Notes under the pieces: model-generated
Told to the model about the DNA's origin: nothing
What the model saw: only the letters and a program-made list of their open reading frames with translations
Databases searched by the model: none
Part shown: positions 1-8,709 of the stretch, in pieces
Layout: each line of letters begins with the position of its first letter
Position numbering within the stretch: position 1 is the stretch's first letter
Program-made: the position numbers and the translations under genes
Origin: Polyangia bacterium
GTDB taxonomy: Bacteria; Myxococcota_A; Polyangia; Nannocystales; Nannocystaceae
Assembly: GCA_030430565.1 (NCBI GenBank)
Contig: JAUIKS010000004.1
Coordinates: 1-64,000 of the forward strand
Length of the DNA stretch: 64,000 nt
Direction: 5' to 3'

Positions 1-2
1 TA

Positions 3-431
3 GGGCGTTCGCTGCAGGTGCGGCCGAAGGGTCTCAAAGACCCGCTGACGATCTACGAGGTGAAGGGCGTGGGGGGGCGTCACGCGCTGACGCTGCCGGA
101 GCCGAAGGATGTCCTTCGGGACATTGAGGGGCGCGGGGTGTACTTCACGGAGGTGCGGGGCAAGCAGGCGAGCGCGGAGGAGCGCGCGGGGACGCTGACG
201 CGGCTGTCGAGCGCGCGGGGCGAGATTCGCGGCGCCGGCCCCATCGCCGCGCTCAGCAGCCTCAAGCTCACGCTCTGCGACGAGGCCGGCCGCCGCGTCG
301 ACGGCGAGGTCTACGCCAAGGTCGTCGAGCTCATCCCAGAGCGCGACGCCTTCATCCTCTCCTTCACCTCCCTCGACCCCGACGCTGAGGCCGCGCTCCG
401 CGAGCTGCAGGGCGACGGGGAGGAGCGCTGA
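3..431 (+). CDS. C-terminal end of a probable adenylate/guanylate cyclase (5' truncated by window edge)
   Basis: The reading frame is open from the first bases of the window, so the gene begins upstream. The first visible residues, RPKGLKDPLTIYEVKGVGG, resemble the segment that follows the catalytic domain in many bacterial class III nucleotide cyclases (pattern KGl.dPl.iYEV.GiGG). About 90 further residues follow, mixed alpha/beta in character and without a motif I can name. No catalytic cyclase residues are visible because they would lie left of the window. A GTG at 18 is an internal codon, not a convincing start. The product would make a cyclic nucleotide second messenger. The assignment rests on one short segment, so it is only moderate. 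Confidence 0.55.
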   Translation, partial: GRSLQVRPKGLKDPLTIYEVKGVGGRHALTLPEPKDVLRDIEGRGVYFTEVRGKQASAEERAGTLTRLSSARGEIRGAGPIAALSSLKLTLCDEAGRRVDGEVYAKVVELIPERDAFILSFTSLDPDAEAALRELQGDGEER

Positions 432-714
432 TGTGTGAACATGAGTCGACCCGCGAGCGCCCGAGCGCTGAATGGTGCGCGTGCAACGCTGCGTCCGCGT
501 TGTACGACCAACGAAGAGGCGGGCGGGCGAAGAGTCGCGAGGCGAGCGTCCTCGCGCGCTCGGTTCCGTCCGCGCGGTCAGGCTGTCTCTTCAAGCTCAT
601 GCGGCGGTGCGTGCAGGCCTCGCGCGGCGGCGCTCGAGCGTGATCCGATATACTCATCCGTGCCGGCGAGGCCCGGCTTGATCGATACGACCCCGAGGTA
701 GCGAAGCTGTCGTC
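432..714. other. Intergenic region upstream of the giant kinase
   Basis: The 283 bases between the cyclase stop and the kinase start hold no ORF with convincing coding character. A weak extended -10-like GATATACT lies at 647-654, about 60 bp before the kinase ATG at 715, and could be its promoter. No strong -35 is visible. Confidence 0.3.
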
Positions 715-3700
715 ATGCTCTCGATCCGCGGCTATACGTTCACCCAGCAGCTCAGCGTGGGCGAGCGGACGATCGTCTACGCCGGTCGGCGCGATCGCGA
801 CGACGCCCCGGTGGTAGCGAAGCTCTGTCGCAACCCGCGCCCGGGTCCGCGCGAGCAGGCGCTGCTGCGGCACGAGTTCGCGATCCTGCGCGAGCTCGAC
901 ATGCCCGAGCTCGGCGCCGCCTTCGGGCTCGAGCCGCACGGCATGGGGCTCGCGCTGATCCGCGAGCGGCTCGACGGTACCCCGCTCGACGAGCTGCTCG
1001 CGCACACGCCGGACGGCCGCCTCCCACTGAGCTCGGCGCTGACGATCGGGATCAACCTCGCGTCGACCCTCGACAAGCTGCACCGCCGCCGCGTCATCCA
1101 CAAGGACGTCAAGCCGAGCAACGTGCTCGTAAAGCCAGATACCCTCGAGACCGCGCTGATCGACTTCGGGATCGCGACGAGGCTGACGGGCGCGACGCAG
1201 GCGGCGGTCTCCCCGGACTCGCTCGAGGGCACGATCGCGTACATGTCGCCCGAGCAGACCGGGCGCATGAACCGGGTCGTCGACCACCGCTCCGACCTCT
1301 ACATGCTCGGCGCGACGCTCTACGAGATGGTCACCGGCTCGCGGCCGTTCACCAGCACCAGCACCCTCGAGCTCATCCACAGCCACATCGCGCGGATGCC
1401 CGCGGCGCCCCGTGAGCTCGACCGCGCGATCCCGAGCTCGGTCTCGGCGATCATCATGAAGCTGCTCGCCAAGTCGGTCGACGATCGCTACCAGAGCGGC
1501 TACGGGCTCGAGCGAGATCTCCGGCGCTGCCTCGAGCGCGCGCGCGCGGGCGACCCCGGCGAGTTCGAACTCGGGCGTGACGACGTGCCGACCCAGCTGC
1601 GGATCCCGCAGAAGCTCTACGGCCGCGAGGACGCGCTGCGCGAGCTGCAGAGCGCCTACTCGCGCGCGAGCGGTGGGAGCACGCAGCTGCTGATGATCGC
1701 CGGTCACCCAGGCGCGGGGAAGTCGTCGCTCGTGCAGGAGGTGCACACGTCGATCGCGACCGGCGGCGGCTACTTCATCTCGGGTAAGTACGAGCAGCTG
1801 CAGCGCAGCGTCCCCTACGCGCCGCTGCTGGCCGCGCTCGGCGGGCTGCTGCGCCAGTTCCTCGGCGAGAGCGACGAGCAGCTGGCGCGTTGGCGCGCGC
1901 GGATCCTCGAGGCGGTCGGCTCGAGCGGCGGTGTGATGACCGCCGTGCTGCCGGCGCTCGAGCTCGTCATCGGCCCGCAGCCGGTGCCGCCCGCGCTCGA
2001 CCCGACCGCCGCGCAGAACCGCTTCAACCTCGTCTTCCAGAACTTCATCCACTCGCTGAGCTCGCCGTCGCGCCCGCTGGTGCTGTTCCTCGACGATCTG
2101 CAGTGGGCCGATCCCGCGTCGCTCGCGTTGATCGAGCGCTTCGCGACCGGGGAGGATGACCACGCGCTGCTGATCATCGGCGCCTACCGACCCACGGAGG
2201 TCGCCGAGTCCCACTCGCTGCGCAGCTTCCTCGACAAGCTGGACGCGGGCGCGGCCCGCAGCGCGCGGGTCGAGCTCACCTCGCTGGGCGTGGACGCGGT
2301 GGCGACGCTGCTCGCCGACACCCTGCGGCAGCCGGTCGCGCGCGTCCAGGAGCTCGCCGCGCTGATCCAGCAGAAGACCGACGGCAACCCGCTGTTCATC
2401 CGCACCTTCCTGCAGAGCGTCTACGAAGACGGCCTGCTGAGCTTTGACTCGTCGCGCGGCGTGTGGACGTGGCGGCTCGACGCGATCCGGGCGAGCCAGA
2501 GCACCGCGAACGTCGTCGAGCTGATGGCGAACAAGATCGCGAGGCTGCCCCGCGCGAGCCAGCGCGCGCTGCAGCACGGCGCGTGCTTCGGCTATCGCTT
2601 CGAACTCCGGCAGCTCGCGTCGCTGCTGCGCGAGCCCGCGTTCGCGGTCGCGCGCTCGCTGTGGCCCGCGATCGAGGCCGGGCTGCTGATGCCGCTCGGC
2701 TCCGACTACCGGTTCTTTCACCACGATCCGGCGGCCTCGGGGGAGCGGTCGCTGGAGGTGCTGCCCGAGCAGCTCTCGGTCTCGTACGAGTTCTTCCACG
2801 ATCGCGTGCGCGAGGCCGCGGAGGCGCGGCTCGAGCAGGGCGAGCAACTCGCCGCCCACCGCCAGATCGGGCGGCTGCTGCTCCTGGAGCTTCAGGAGGA
2901 CCGCGCGGGGCTGTTTGATGTCGTCGGCCATCTCAACCGCGCCGCCGCGCTGATCTCGTCTCCGAGCGAGCGACGGCGGCTCGCGCGGCTCAACCACGAG
3001 GCCGGCCTGCAGGCGCGCAGCGCCGCCGCCTACCAAGCCGCCGCGCGGCACTTCGAGCTCGCGTGTCGACAGGTCGTCGAGGACCAGGGCGGCGAGCCGG
3101 GGCACCACGACTTCGTGATAGAGCTGCACGCCGACTGCGCCGAGAGCTACAGCCTGTGCCGACGGTTTGACGAGGCGCGGGCGCTGCTTCGCAAGTGCCG
3201 GGGCTGGGCGACGACCAAGCGCCAGCACTCGCGGATCGGACGGGTCTCGCTGCTGATCTGTCTGGCGACCGGTGACATGGGGCAGGCGATCAACATCGCG
3301 ACCGAGACCTTGCAGCGCCTCGGCGTCGACCTCCCCACCGGCGATCGGCTCGGCGAGGCGGTCACGGTCGCGATGGCGAAGGTCGAGCGCTTCGCGCGTG
3401 AGCGCTCGCTCTACACCATCCTCGACCGGTCGCCGCTGGCCGACCCCGACGTGATGGACGTGCTCTCGATCCTCGTGGCGACGAGCACGGCCGGCTACAC
3501 GACGAACCCGAAGCTGCACGCGCTGATCAACCTGACGGGGATCCTGCTGACGCTCGAGCACGGCCCCAGCGAGTACGCCGCGTTCGCCTTCGTGAACTAC
3601 GGTCTCGCGCTGTCGGGGATGGAGCGCTACAAGGAGAGCCTGCACTTCTGCAAGCTCGGCCTCGCGCTGCTCGAGCGGTACCCGAGCCCCGCGCTGGTCA

Positions 3701-6606
3701 GCAAGGTGTACGTCGGCGTCAGCGCCTGCGCCCACTACGGGGAGCCGCTCGCCGAGACGATCCCCCGCTGCCGTCAGGCCGTCACGATGGGGATGGAGAC
3801 GGGCGACTTCACCTACGCGAGCTACGGGGTGTTCTACGCCCTGCAGTTCCGGCTCGCCGCGGGGGACCATCTCAACGCGATCGCCGAGGAGCTGGCGAGC
3901 TTCGAGAAGGTCATCCAGCAGACGCAGAACAAGTTCGCCTCGGTCTACCTGCCGTTCCTCAAGCAGCTCATCCGCAACTACGCCCAGGGCACGCGCGGGC
4001 CGGTGGATCTCAGCGACGGCGACTTCGACGAGGACGCCTTCTTCGCGCAGATCAAGGGCAAGGGCTACGCCTCGGTGATCTTCCGCTACTGCGTGTTCAA
4101 GCTGCAGCAGCTGTACCTGGCCGAGCGCTACGGCGACGCGCTCGCGGTCACCGAGACCGCCGAGAAGTACGCGGGCGCGGCGAGCGGATCGCTCGACCTC
4201 ACCGAGCTGCACTTCTACAAGTGCCTGATCCTGCTCGCGCTCGCGCGCGAGGAAGAGTACGCCGGGTACAAGAGGTCGCGGCCGTGGGACGCGAGCGCGC
4301 GGCTCGTGCGGAACTGGGCGACCTCCTGCCCGGAGAATTTTCAGCACAAGGCGCTGCTGATCACCGCGGAGGAGTCCTTCGTCACGGGCGACGAGTTCGC
4401 GGCGCTCAACCTCTACGACCGCGCGATCGAGCTGGCGCAGACCCACAGCTTTCACCACCACGTCGCGCTCGCCTACAAGCTCGCGGCCAAGTTCCACCTC
4501 GCGCGTCGGCGCACGGCGGCGGCCCGCGGCTACTTCGGCCAGGCCTACCGCGCCTACCTGCGCTGGGGCGCCGCGCGCAAGGCCGCCGAGCTCGCGGCGA
4601 GCTACCCCGAGCTCGTCACCTTCGAGACGGCGGGCTCGGCGGACGCGGGCATGGTCCAGCTGCCCGCGGCGAGCTCGTCGATGACCTCGATGCGCATCGA
4701 CGAGATCTGGGAGCGAAGCCACGCGGTCAGCGACGTGACGACGACCAATTCCTCGTCGACGACCGGCACCTCGGGGACGGCGCTCGACCTCGAGGCTGTC
4801 CTTAAGGCCTCCCGCGCGCTCTCGGGCGAGATGGAGCTCAAGCGCCTGCTCGCCCGGCTGATGGAGCTGCTGCTGGAGAGCGCCGGGGCCGAGCGCGGCT
4901 TCCTGATCCTGCCCAAGAGCGGCGAGCTGTTCATCGAGGCCTCGGGCACGGTCGCGGGCGCGAGCGACACGCGCGCGATCGACGTCACGGAGTCGATCCC
5001 GGTCAAGCGCTGCGAGCAGCTCTCGCGCGCGATCGTCAACTACGTCGCGCGGACCAACGAGAACATCGTGATCAGCGACGCGTCCAAGTCCGGGCACTTC
5101 GCCGCCGATCCTTACATCGCCGAGGCGCAGCCGCGCTCGGTGCTGTGCACGCCGCTCGTGCACCAGGGCAAGCAGATCGGGCTACTGTACCTCGAGAACA
5201 ACCTGACCGCGGACGCGTTCACGCTCGACCGGCTGCGCGTGCTCTACATCCTGTCGGCGCAGGCGGCGATCTCGATCGACAACGCCCGGCTCTACGCCTC
5301 GATCACCAAGAGCGAGCGGAAGTTTCGCAGCCTGTTCGAAGACTCGCACGACGCGATCGTGCTGACGAACCGCGCGGGCGACCTGCTCGAGGCCAACCGC
5401 GCGACCCTCGAGCTGTTCGGCTACTCGCCCGAGGAGCTCTCGACGCTGCCGGGCGCGCGGCTCTACGTCGACGTCGAGAACATCCGTGACTTCCGCAGCG
5501 AGCTCGAGCGGCTCGGCGCGATCCGTGACTACGAGGTCACGCTGCGCAAGAAGGACGGCGCCAAGGTCGACTGCATGCTGACCGCGGCGGCGGTCCGGCT
5601 CGGTGACGACGAGCGCGAGGTCGGCTTTCAGGTCATCATCCGCGACATCACCGAGCGCAAGCGCGCGGCGAAGCTGCTCGCGGACTACAACCGCACCCTC
5701 GAGCGCACGGTCGAGGAGCGCACGCAGGAGGTCACGGCCAAGAACGCGGAGCTCAGCGCGACCCTCGAGGAGCTCGAGAAGACCCAGGACCAGCTGATCC
5801 TCAACGAGAAGATGGCGTCGCTCGGCACGCTCTCGGCCGGCGTCGCGCACGAGCTCAAAAACCCCCTCAACTTCATCAACAACTTCGCGGCGCTGTCGCT
5901 GCGCTCGACCGGCGAGTTCAACGAGGACTTCGCGGATGTCCGTGAGGAGCTCGACGCGGAGACCATCGAGATCATCGAGGAGTACATCGAGGACATCAGC
6001 GAGAACCTCGAGACGATCCAGTCCCACGGCAAGCGCGCCGACGGGATCATCCAGAGCATGCTGTTCCACGCGCGCTCGCACGGCGGGCCGGCCCAGCCGA
6101 CCGACATCAACGCGCTGCTCTCGGCCGAGCTGAACCTCGCCTACCACGGCATGCGCGTGAAGATCGAGGGCTTCGATCTCGAGATGGAGACCGAGTACGA
6201 CCCCGCGCTCCCGCAGCTGCCCGTGGTACCGCAGGACCTCAGCCGCGTGTTCCTCAACGTGATGAACAACGGGATCTACGCCGCGTGGGAGAAGATGGGC
6301 GCGGCCGCCGAGGGCTTCGCGCCGAAGCTCCGGGTCCGCACCCGCGCGCTCGGGGATCACGTCGAGGTCCGGATCTTCGACAACGGCACGGGGATCCCCG
6401 AGGACATCCGCGCGAAGATCTTTACGCCCTTCTTCACCTCGAAGCCGCCGGGCAAGGGCACCGGCCTGGGGCTCTCGCTGAGCCACGACATCGTCGTGCG
6501 CAAGTACGGCGGCTCGATCCGCGTCGAGTCCGAGGTGGGGGAGTACACCGAGTTCGTGATCACGCTGCCGACGCGGATGGCCGTGGCGGCCGAGCCCGAC
6601 GCCTGA
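715..6606 (+). CDS. Trifunctional Ser/Thr kinase / AAA-type ATPase / sensor histidine kinase
   Basis: This 1963-residue protein carries both Ser/Thr and histidine phosphorylation modules. Domains in order: a eukaryotic-like kinase (about 5-270) with K36, catalytic HKDVKPSN (D131) and DFG (D150); an AAA/NB-ARC-like ATPase with P-loop GHPGAGKSS (330-338) and Walker B LVLFLDD (455-461); a long helical, TPR-like region (about 680-1300); a GAF domain (about 1360-1520); a PAS domain (about 1535-1650); a coiled coil; a histidine kinase core with phospho-acceptor H1712 in VAHELKNPL; and an ATPase with DNGTGIP and GTGLGLS. This architecture is known in myxobacteria and cyanobacteria. The Ser/Thr kinase glycine loop is degenerate (SVGERT), as often seen in this family. 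There is no transmembrane segment, so it probably acts in the cytoplasm. Input signal and partner regulator are unknown. No response regulator gene is adjacent. Confidence 0.95.
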   Translation: MLSIRGYTFTQQLSVGERTIVYAGRRDRDDAPVVAKLCRNPRPGPREQALLRHEFAILRELDMPELGAAFGLEPHGMGLALIRERLDGTPLDELLAHTPDGRLPLSSALTIGINLASTLDKLHRRRVIHKDVKPSNVLVKPDTLETALIDFGIATRLTGATQAAVSPDSLEGTIAYMSPEQTGRMNRVVDHRSDLYMLGATLYEMVTGSRPFTSTSTLELIHSHIARMPAAPRELDRAIPSSVSAIIMKLLAKSVDDRYQSGYGLERDLRRCLERARAGDPGEFELGRDDVPTQLRIPQKLYGREDALRELQSAYSRASGGSTQLLMIAGHPGAGKSSLVQEVHTSIATGGGYFISGKYEQLQRSVPYAPLLAALGGLLRQFLGESDEQLARWRARILEAVGSSGGVMTAVLPALELVIGPQPVPPALDPTAAQNRFNLVFQNFIHSLSSPSRPLVLFLDDLQWADPASLALIERFATGEDDHALLIIGAYRPTEVAESHSLRSFLDKLDAGAARSARVELTSLGVDAVATLLADTLRQPVARVQELAALIQQKTDGNPLFIRTFLQSVYEDGLLSFDSSRGVWTWRLDAIRASQSTANVVELMANKIARLPRASQRALQHGACFGYRFELRQLASLLREPAFAVARSLWPAIEAGLLMPLGSDYRFFHHDPAASGERSLEVLPEQLSVSYEFFHDRVREAAEARLEQGEQLAAHRQIGRLLLLELQEDRAGLFDVVGHLNRAAALISSPSERRRLARLNHEAGLQARSAAAYQAAARHFELACRQVVEDQGGEPGHHDFVIELHADCAESYSLCRRFDEARALLRKCRGWATTKRQHSRIGRVSLLICLATGDMGQAINIATETLQRLGVDLPTGDRLGEAVTVAMAKVERFARERSLYTILDRSPLADPDVMDVLSILVATSTAGYTTNPKLHALINLTGILLTLEHGPSEYAAFAFVNYGLALSGMERYKESLHFCKLGLALLERYPSPALVSKVYVGVSACAHYGEPLAETIPRCRQAVTMGMETGDFTYASYGVFYALQFRLAAGDHLNAIAEELASFEKVIQQTQNKFASVYLPFLKQLIRNYAQGTRGPVDLSDGDFDEDAFFAQIKGKGYASVIFRYCVFKLQQLYLAERYGDALAVTETAEKYAGAASGSLDLTELHFYKCLILLALAREEEYAGYKRSRPWDASARLVRNWATSCPENFQHKALLITAEESFVTGDEFAALNLYDRAIELAQTHSFHHHVALAYKLAAKFHLARRRTAAARGYFGQAYRAYLRWGAARKAAELAASYPELVTFETAGSADAGMVQLPAASSSMTSMRIDEIWERSHAVSDVTTTNSSSTTGTSGTALDLEAVLKASRALSGEMELKRLLARLMELLLESAGAERGFLILPKSGELFIEASGTVAGASDTRAIDVTESIPVKRCEQLSRAIVNYVARTNENIVISDASKSGHFAADPYIAEAQPRSVLCTPLVHQGKQIGLLYLENNLTADAFTLDRLRVLYILSAQAAISIDNARLYASITKSERKFRSLFEDSHDAIVLTNRAGDLLEANRATLELFGYSPEELSTLPGARLYVDVENIRDFRSELERLGAIRDYEVTLRKKDGAKVDCMLTAAAVRLGDDEREVGFQVIIRDITERKRAAKLLADYNRTLERTVEERTQEVTAKNAELSATLEELEKTQDQLILNEKMASLGTLSAGVAHELKNPLNFINNFAALSLRSTGEFNEDFADVREELDAETIEIIEEYIEDISENLETIQSHGKRADGIIQSMLFHARSHGGPAQPTDINALLSAELNLAYHGMRVKIEGFDLEMETEYDPALPQLPVVPQDLSRVFLNVMNNGIYAAWEKMGAAAEGFAPKLRVRTRALGDHVEVRIFDNGTGIPEDIRAKIFTPFFTSKPPGKGTGLGLSLSHDIVVRKYGGSIRVESEVGEYTEFVITLPTRMAVAAEPDA

Positions 6607-6625
6607 GCCCGACGAGCCCGCGCCG

Positions 6626-6675
6626 AAAAAACGGAGGCCACGAGCTCGCCGCACCCTTGGCGAGTCGTGACCTCC
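6626..6675 (-). terminator. Rho-independent terminator of the minus-strand biosynthetic operon
   Basis: A long inverted repeat spans 6633-6675. The arms are about 17 bp (GGAGG...CTCGCC against GGCGAG...CCTCC) with one mismatch and one bulge, around an 8-nt loop. On the minus strand the stem is followed directly by six Ts (A-tract at 6626-6631). That is the classical intrinsic terminator layout for the aldehyde dehydrogenase end. It lies between convergent genes, so the stem may also help stop the kinase transcript, though no T-tract exists on that side. Confidence 0.85.
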
Positions 6676-6734
6676 ACGCCCCCCCGTCGACCGATTCGAG
6701 GCGGACGACGGACGTCAGCTGCGAATTGAGGGCG

Positions 6735-8183
6735 CTATGAGGGCTCGTCGCCCCGCTTGGTGTTGCCGCTGTAGCCGAGCAGCGCGCGGGTCTCGAGGAA
6801 CTCGGCGATCCCGTACTCCGCGTACTCGCGGCCGTTGCCGGACTGCTTGAAGCCGCCGAAGGGGGCGTCGCAGGTGAAGGGGGCGCCGTTGAGGTGGACC
6901 TGACCGCAGCGGATGCGCCTGGCGATCGCGCGCGCCTGATCCGGGTCGCCCTCGACGTAGCCCGAGAGCCCGTAGGGCGAGTCGTTCGCGAGCTCGACGG
7001 CCTCGTCCTCGGTCTCGTAGGGGATGATGACCAGGACCGGCCCGAAGATCTCCTCGCGCGCGATGGTCATGTCGTTACGGACATTCGCGAACACGGTCGG
7101 GCGCACGTAGTAGCCCTTCTCGATCCCCTCGGGCTTGCCGAGGCCGCCGCTGACCAGGGTCGCGCCCTCGTCGACGCCCCGCTTGATCAGGCCCTGGATG
7201 CGGTCGTAGTGCCGCTGCGAGACGACGGGGCCGATGTTGACCTGACCCGTCGGGTCGCCGGCGACGGTCCCGTCGGCGGCGGCCTTGGCGACCTCGATCG
7301 CGCGCTCGTGCAGCTCTTTGGGCACGAGCATGCGGGTCGGCGCGCCGCAGGACTGCCCCGAGTTGAGGAAGCAGTACTCGACGCCCGCCTTGACGGCCAC
7401 GTCGAAGTTGGCGCTGCGCAGGATGATGTTGGGCCCCTTGCCGCCGAGCTCCTGGCTCACGCGCTTGACGGTGTCGGCGGCGGCCTTGGCGACCGCGACG
7501 CCGGCGCGCGTCGAGCCCGTGAAGGACACCATGTCGACCTCGGGGTGCCGGCTGAGCGCCTGCCCGACGGTCGGGCCGTCGCCGTTGACGAGGTTGAAGA
7601 CGCCGGCGGGCACGCCGGACTCGTGGAGGATCTCGGCCAGCAGCATCGCGCTCAGCGGCGCGAGCTCGGCGGGCTTAAGCACGACGGTGCAGCCGGCCGC
7701 GAGCGCGGGCAGGACCTTGCACGCGACCTGATTGATCGGCCAGTTCCATGGGGTGATCATGGCGCAGACGCCGATCGCCTCGCGGGTGATCAGCACGCCG
7801 TCTCGCGCCGTTTCGAACTCGAATTTCTCGAGCGCGGCGATCGTCGCGGCGGCGTGCCCGAGGTAGACGGGCGCCTGACCCATCTTGCACAGCCAGACCG
7901 GCGCGCCCATCTCCTGCGAGATGGTCGTGACCATCTCCTCCATGCGCGCCTGGTAGAGCTCGACGCTGCGCTTGAGGATCTCGAGGCGGCGCTCGCGGGT
8001 GCTCGAGGACCACGCCGGGAAGGCCGCGCGCGCGGCCTTGACCGCGCGGTCGACGTCCTCGGCGCCGCCGAGGGAGATGCGCCCGCAGACCTCCTCGGTC
8101 GCGGGGTTGATGACGTCGAGGGGCGCTGGCGCGATGGGGTCGACCCAGGCGCCGTCGATGAAAAACTGAAGTCGTTCTTGCAC
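6735..8183 (-). CDS. NAD(P)-dependent aldehyde dehydrogenase
   Basis: This 482-residue protein is full length for the ALDH superfamily, which oxidises aldehydes to carboxylates with NAD(P)+. The general base E245 sits in SQELGGKGPN and the catalytic C279 in NSGQSCGAP. The cofactor-site signature ITPWNWP is present, as is the C-terminal PFGGFKQSG. The GTG start is supported by a strong Shine-Dalgarno AAGGAG seven bases upstream. The gene is last of three on the minus strand, 41 bp after the ABM-type gene, and is followed by a strong terminator. Position next to a reductase-terminated NRPS-like enzyme suggests it processes the aldehyde released there, or another pathway intermediate; this link is inference. 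Sequence alone does not give the substrate. Confidence 0.93.
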   Translation of the reverse strand: MQERLQFFIDGAWVDPIAPAPLDVINPATEEVCGRISLGGAEDVDRAVKAARAAFPAWSSSTRERRLEILKRSVELYQARMEEMVTTISQEMGAPVWLCKMGQAPVYLGHAAATIAALEKFEFETARDGVLITREAIGVCAMITPWNWPINQVACKVLPALAAGCTVVLKPAELAPLSAMLLAEILHESGVPAGVFNLVNGDGPTVGQALSRHPEVDMVSFTGSTRAGVAVAKAAADTVKRVSQELGGKGPNIILRSANFDVAVKAGVEYCFLNSGQSCGAPTRMLVPKELHERAIEVAKAAADGTVAGDPTGQVNIGPVVSQRHYDRIQGLIKRGVDEGATLVSGGLGKPEGIEKGYYVRPTVFANVRNDMTIAREEIFGPVLVIIPYETEDEAVELANDSPYGLSGYVEGDPDQARAIARRIRCGQVHLNGAPFTCDAPFGGFKQSGNGREYAEYGIAEFLETRALLGYSGNTKRGDEPS

Positions 8184-8224
8184 GGGTGTCTCCTTACAGA
8201 GCAGGCGGGTGAGGCTCGGCGGCG

Positions 8225-8575
8225 CTAGCTGGTGAGCCCGAGCTTGTGGGCGTAGAACTCGAAGCCGTTCTCGCGGACGATCTTCAACATCTCGTCGCTC
8301 GGCTCGCCGTAGAGGATGATCTTGAACTCGGAGAACGCGAAGACCTTGGGCAGCAGCTCGCCGAGGTTCTGGATCGACTCCATGAGGCCGGCGACGCTCT
8401 CGTAGATCTCGCGCGCGACGAACACGGTCTCGTCGGCGTTGGCGAAGAAGTCGTAGGTGAGCGTGCGCGTGTCTTTCTCGCGGACGATGCGGATGCTCTC
8501 GGCGGCCAGGCGCTTGAACTCCTCGAGGTTCTCGGGCTTGACCTTGTAGATGGCGTCGAGTTGAACTTGTGACAT
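8225..8575 (-). CDS. Small ABM-type (antibiotic biosynthesis monooxygenase-like) protein
   Basis: This 116-residue protein has the length and pattern of the dimeric alpha/beta-barrel ABM family: an N-terminal beta strand, a helix with ENLEEFKRLAAESI, the strand TLTYDFFANADETVFV, then the helix-starting AREIYES. Family members include cofactor-free quinol monooxygenases and proteins of unknown role. The ATG at 8575 is chosen because the longer frame upstream runs through a simple tandem repeat and then into the NRPS-like gene's antisense. It has a poor Shine-Dalgarno, and its leader is the 8-bp repeat array at 8584-8631. It lies between the NRPS-like gene and the aldehyde dehydrogenase, so it is likely a tailoring enzyme of that cluster. 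Catalytic function is not shown by the sequence. Confidence 0.75.
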   Translation of the reverse strand: MSQVQLDAIYKVKPENLEEFKRLAAESIRIVREKDTRTLTYDFFANADETVFVAREIYESVAGLMESIQNLGELLPKVFAFSEFKIILYGEPSDEMLKIVRENGFEFYAHKLGLTS

Positions 8576-8583
8576 AGGGATAC

Positions 8584-8631
8584 CTTGGGTGCTTGGGTGC
8601 TTGGGTGCTTGGGTGCTTGGGTGCTTGGGTG
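8584..8631. repeat. Six perfect tandem copies of an octamer
   Basis: The unit CTTGGGTG is repeated exactly six times with no interruption. It sits in the 134-bp gap between the NRPS-like stop (8710) and the ABM-type start (8575), ending 9 bp before that ATG on the minus strand. Copy number could change by slippage and alter leader length, which would change expression of the downstream genes but not a reading frame. Confidence 0.97.
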
Positions 8632-8709
8632 CTGGAGTCATGCGGGCCGACGCTCGCCGACGCGACGCGAGCCGAGGCACGCGTCGCGCGGCGCGACCAG
8701 CCCCTCGGT

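Noticed and set aside
364..5163. 1599-residue minus-strand ORF opposite the large kinase gene
   Set aside because: Arg/Ala/Val-rich sequence without domains; a shadow of high-GC codon use in the real gene on the plus strand.
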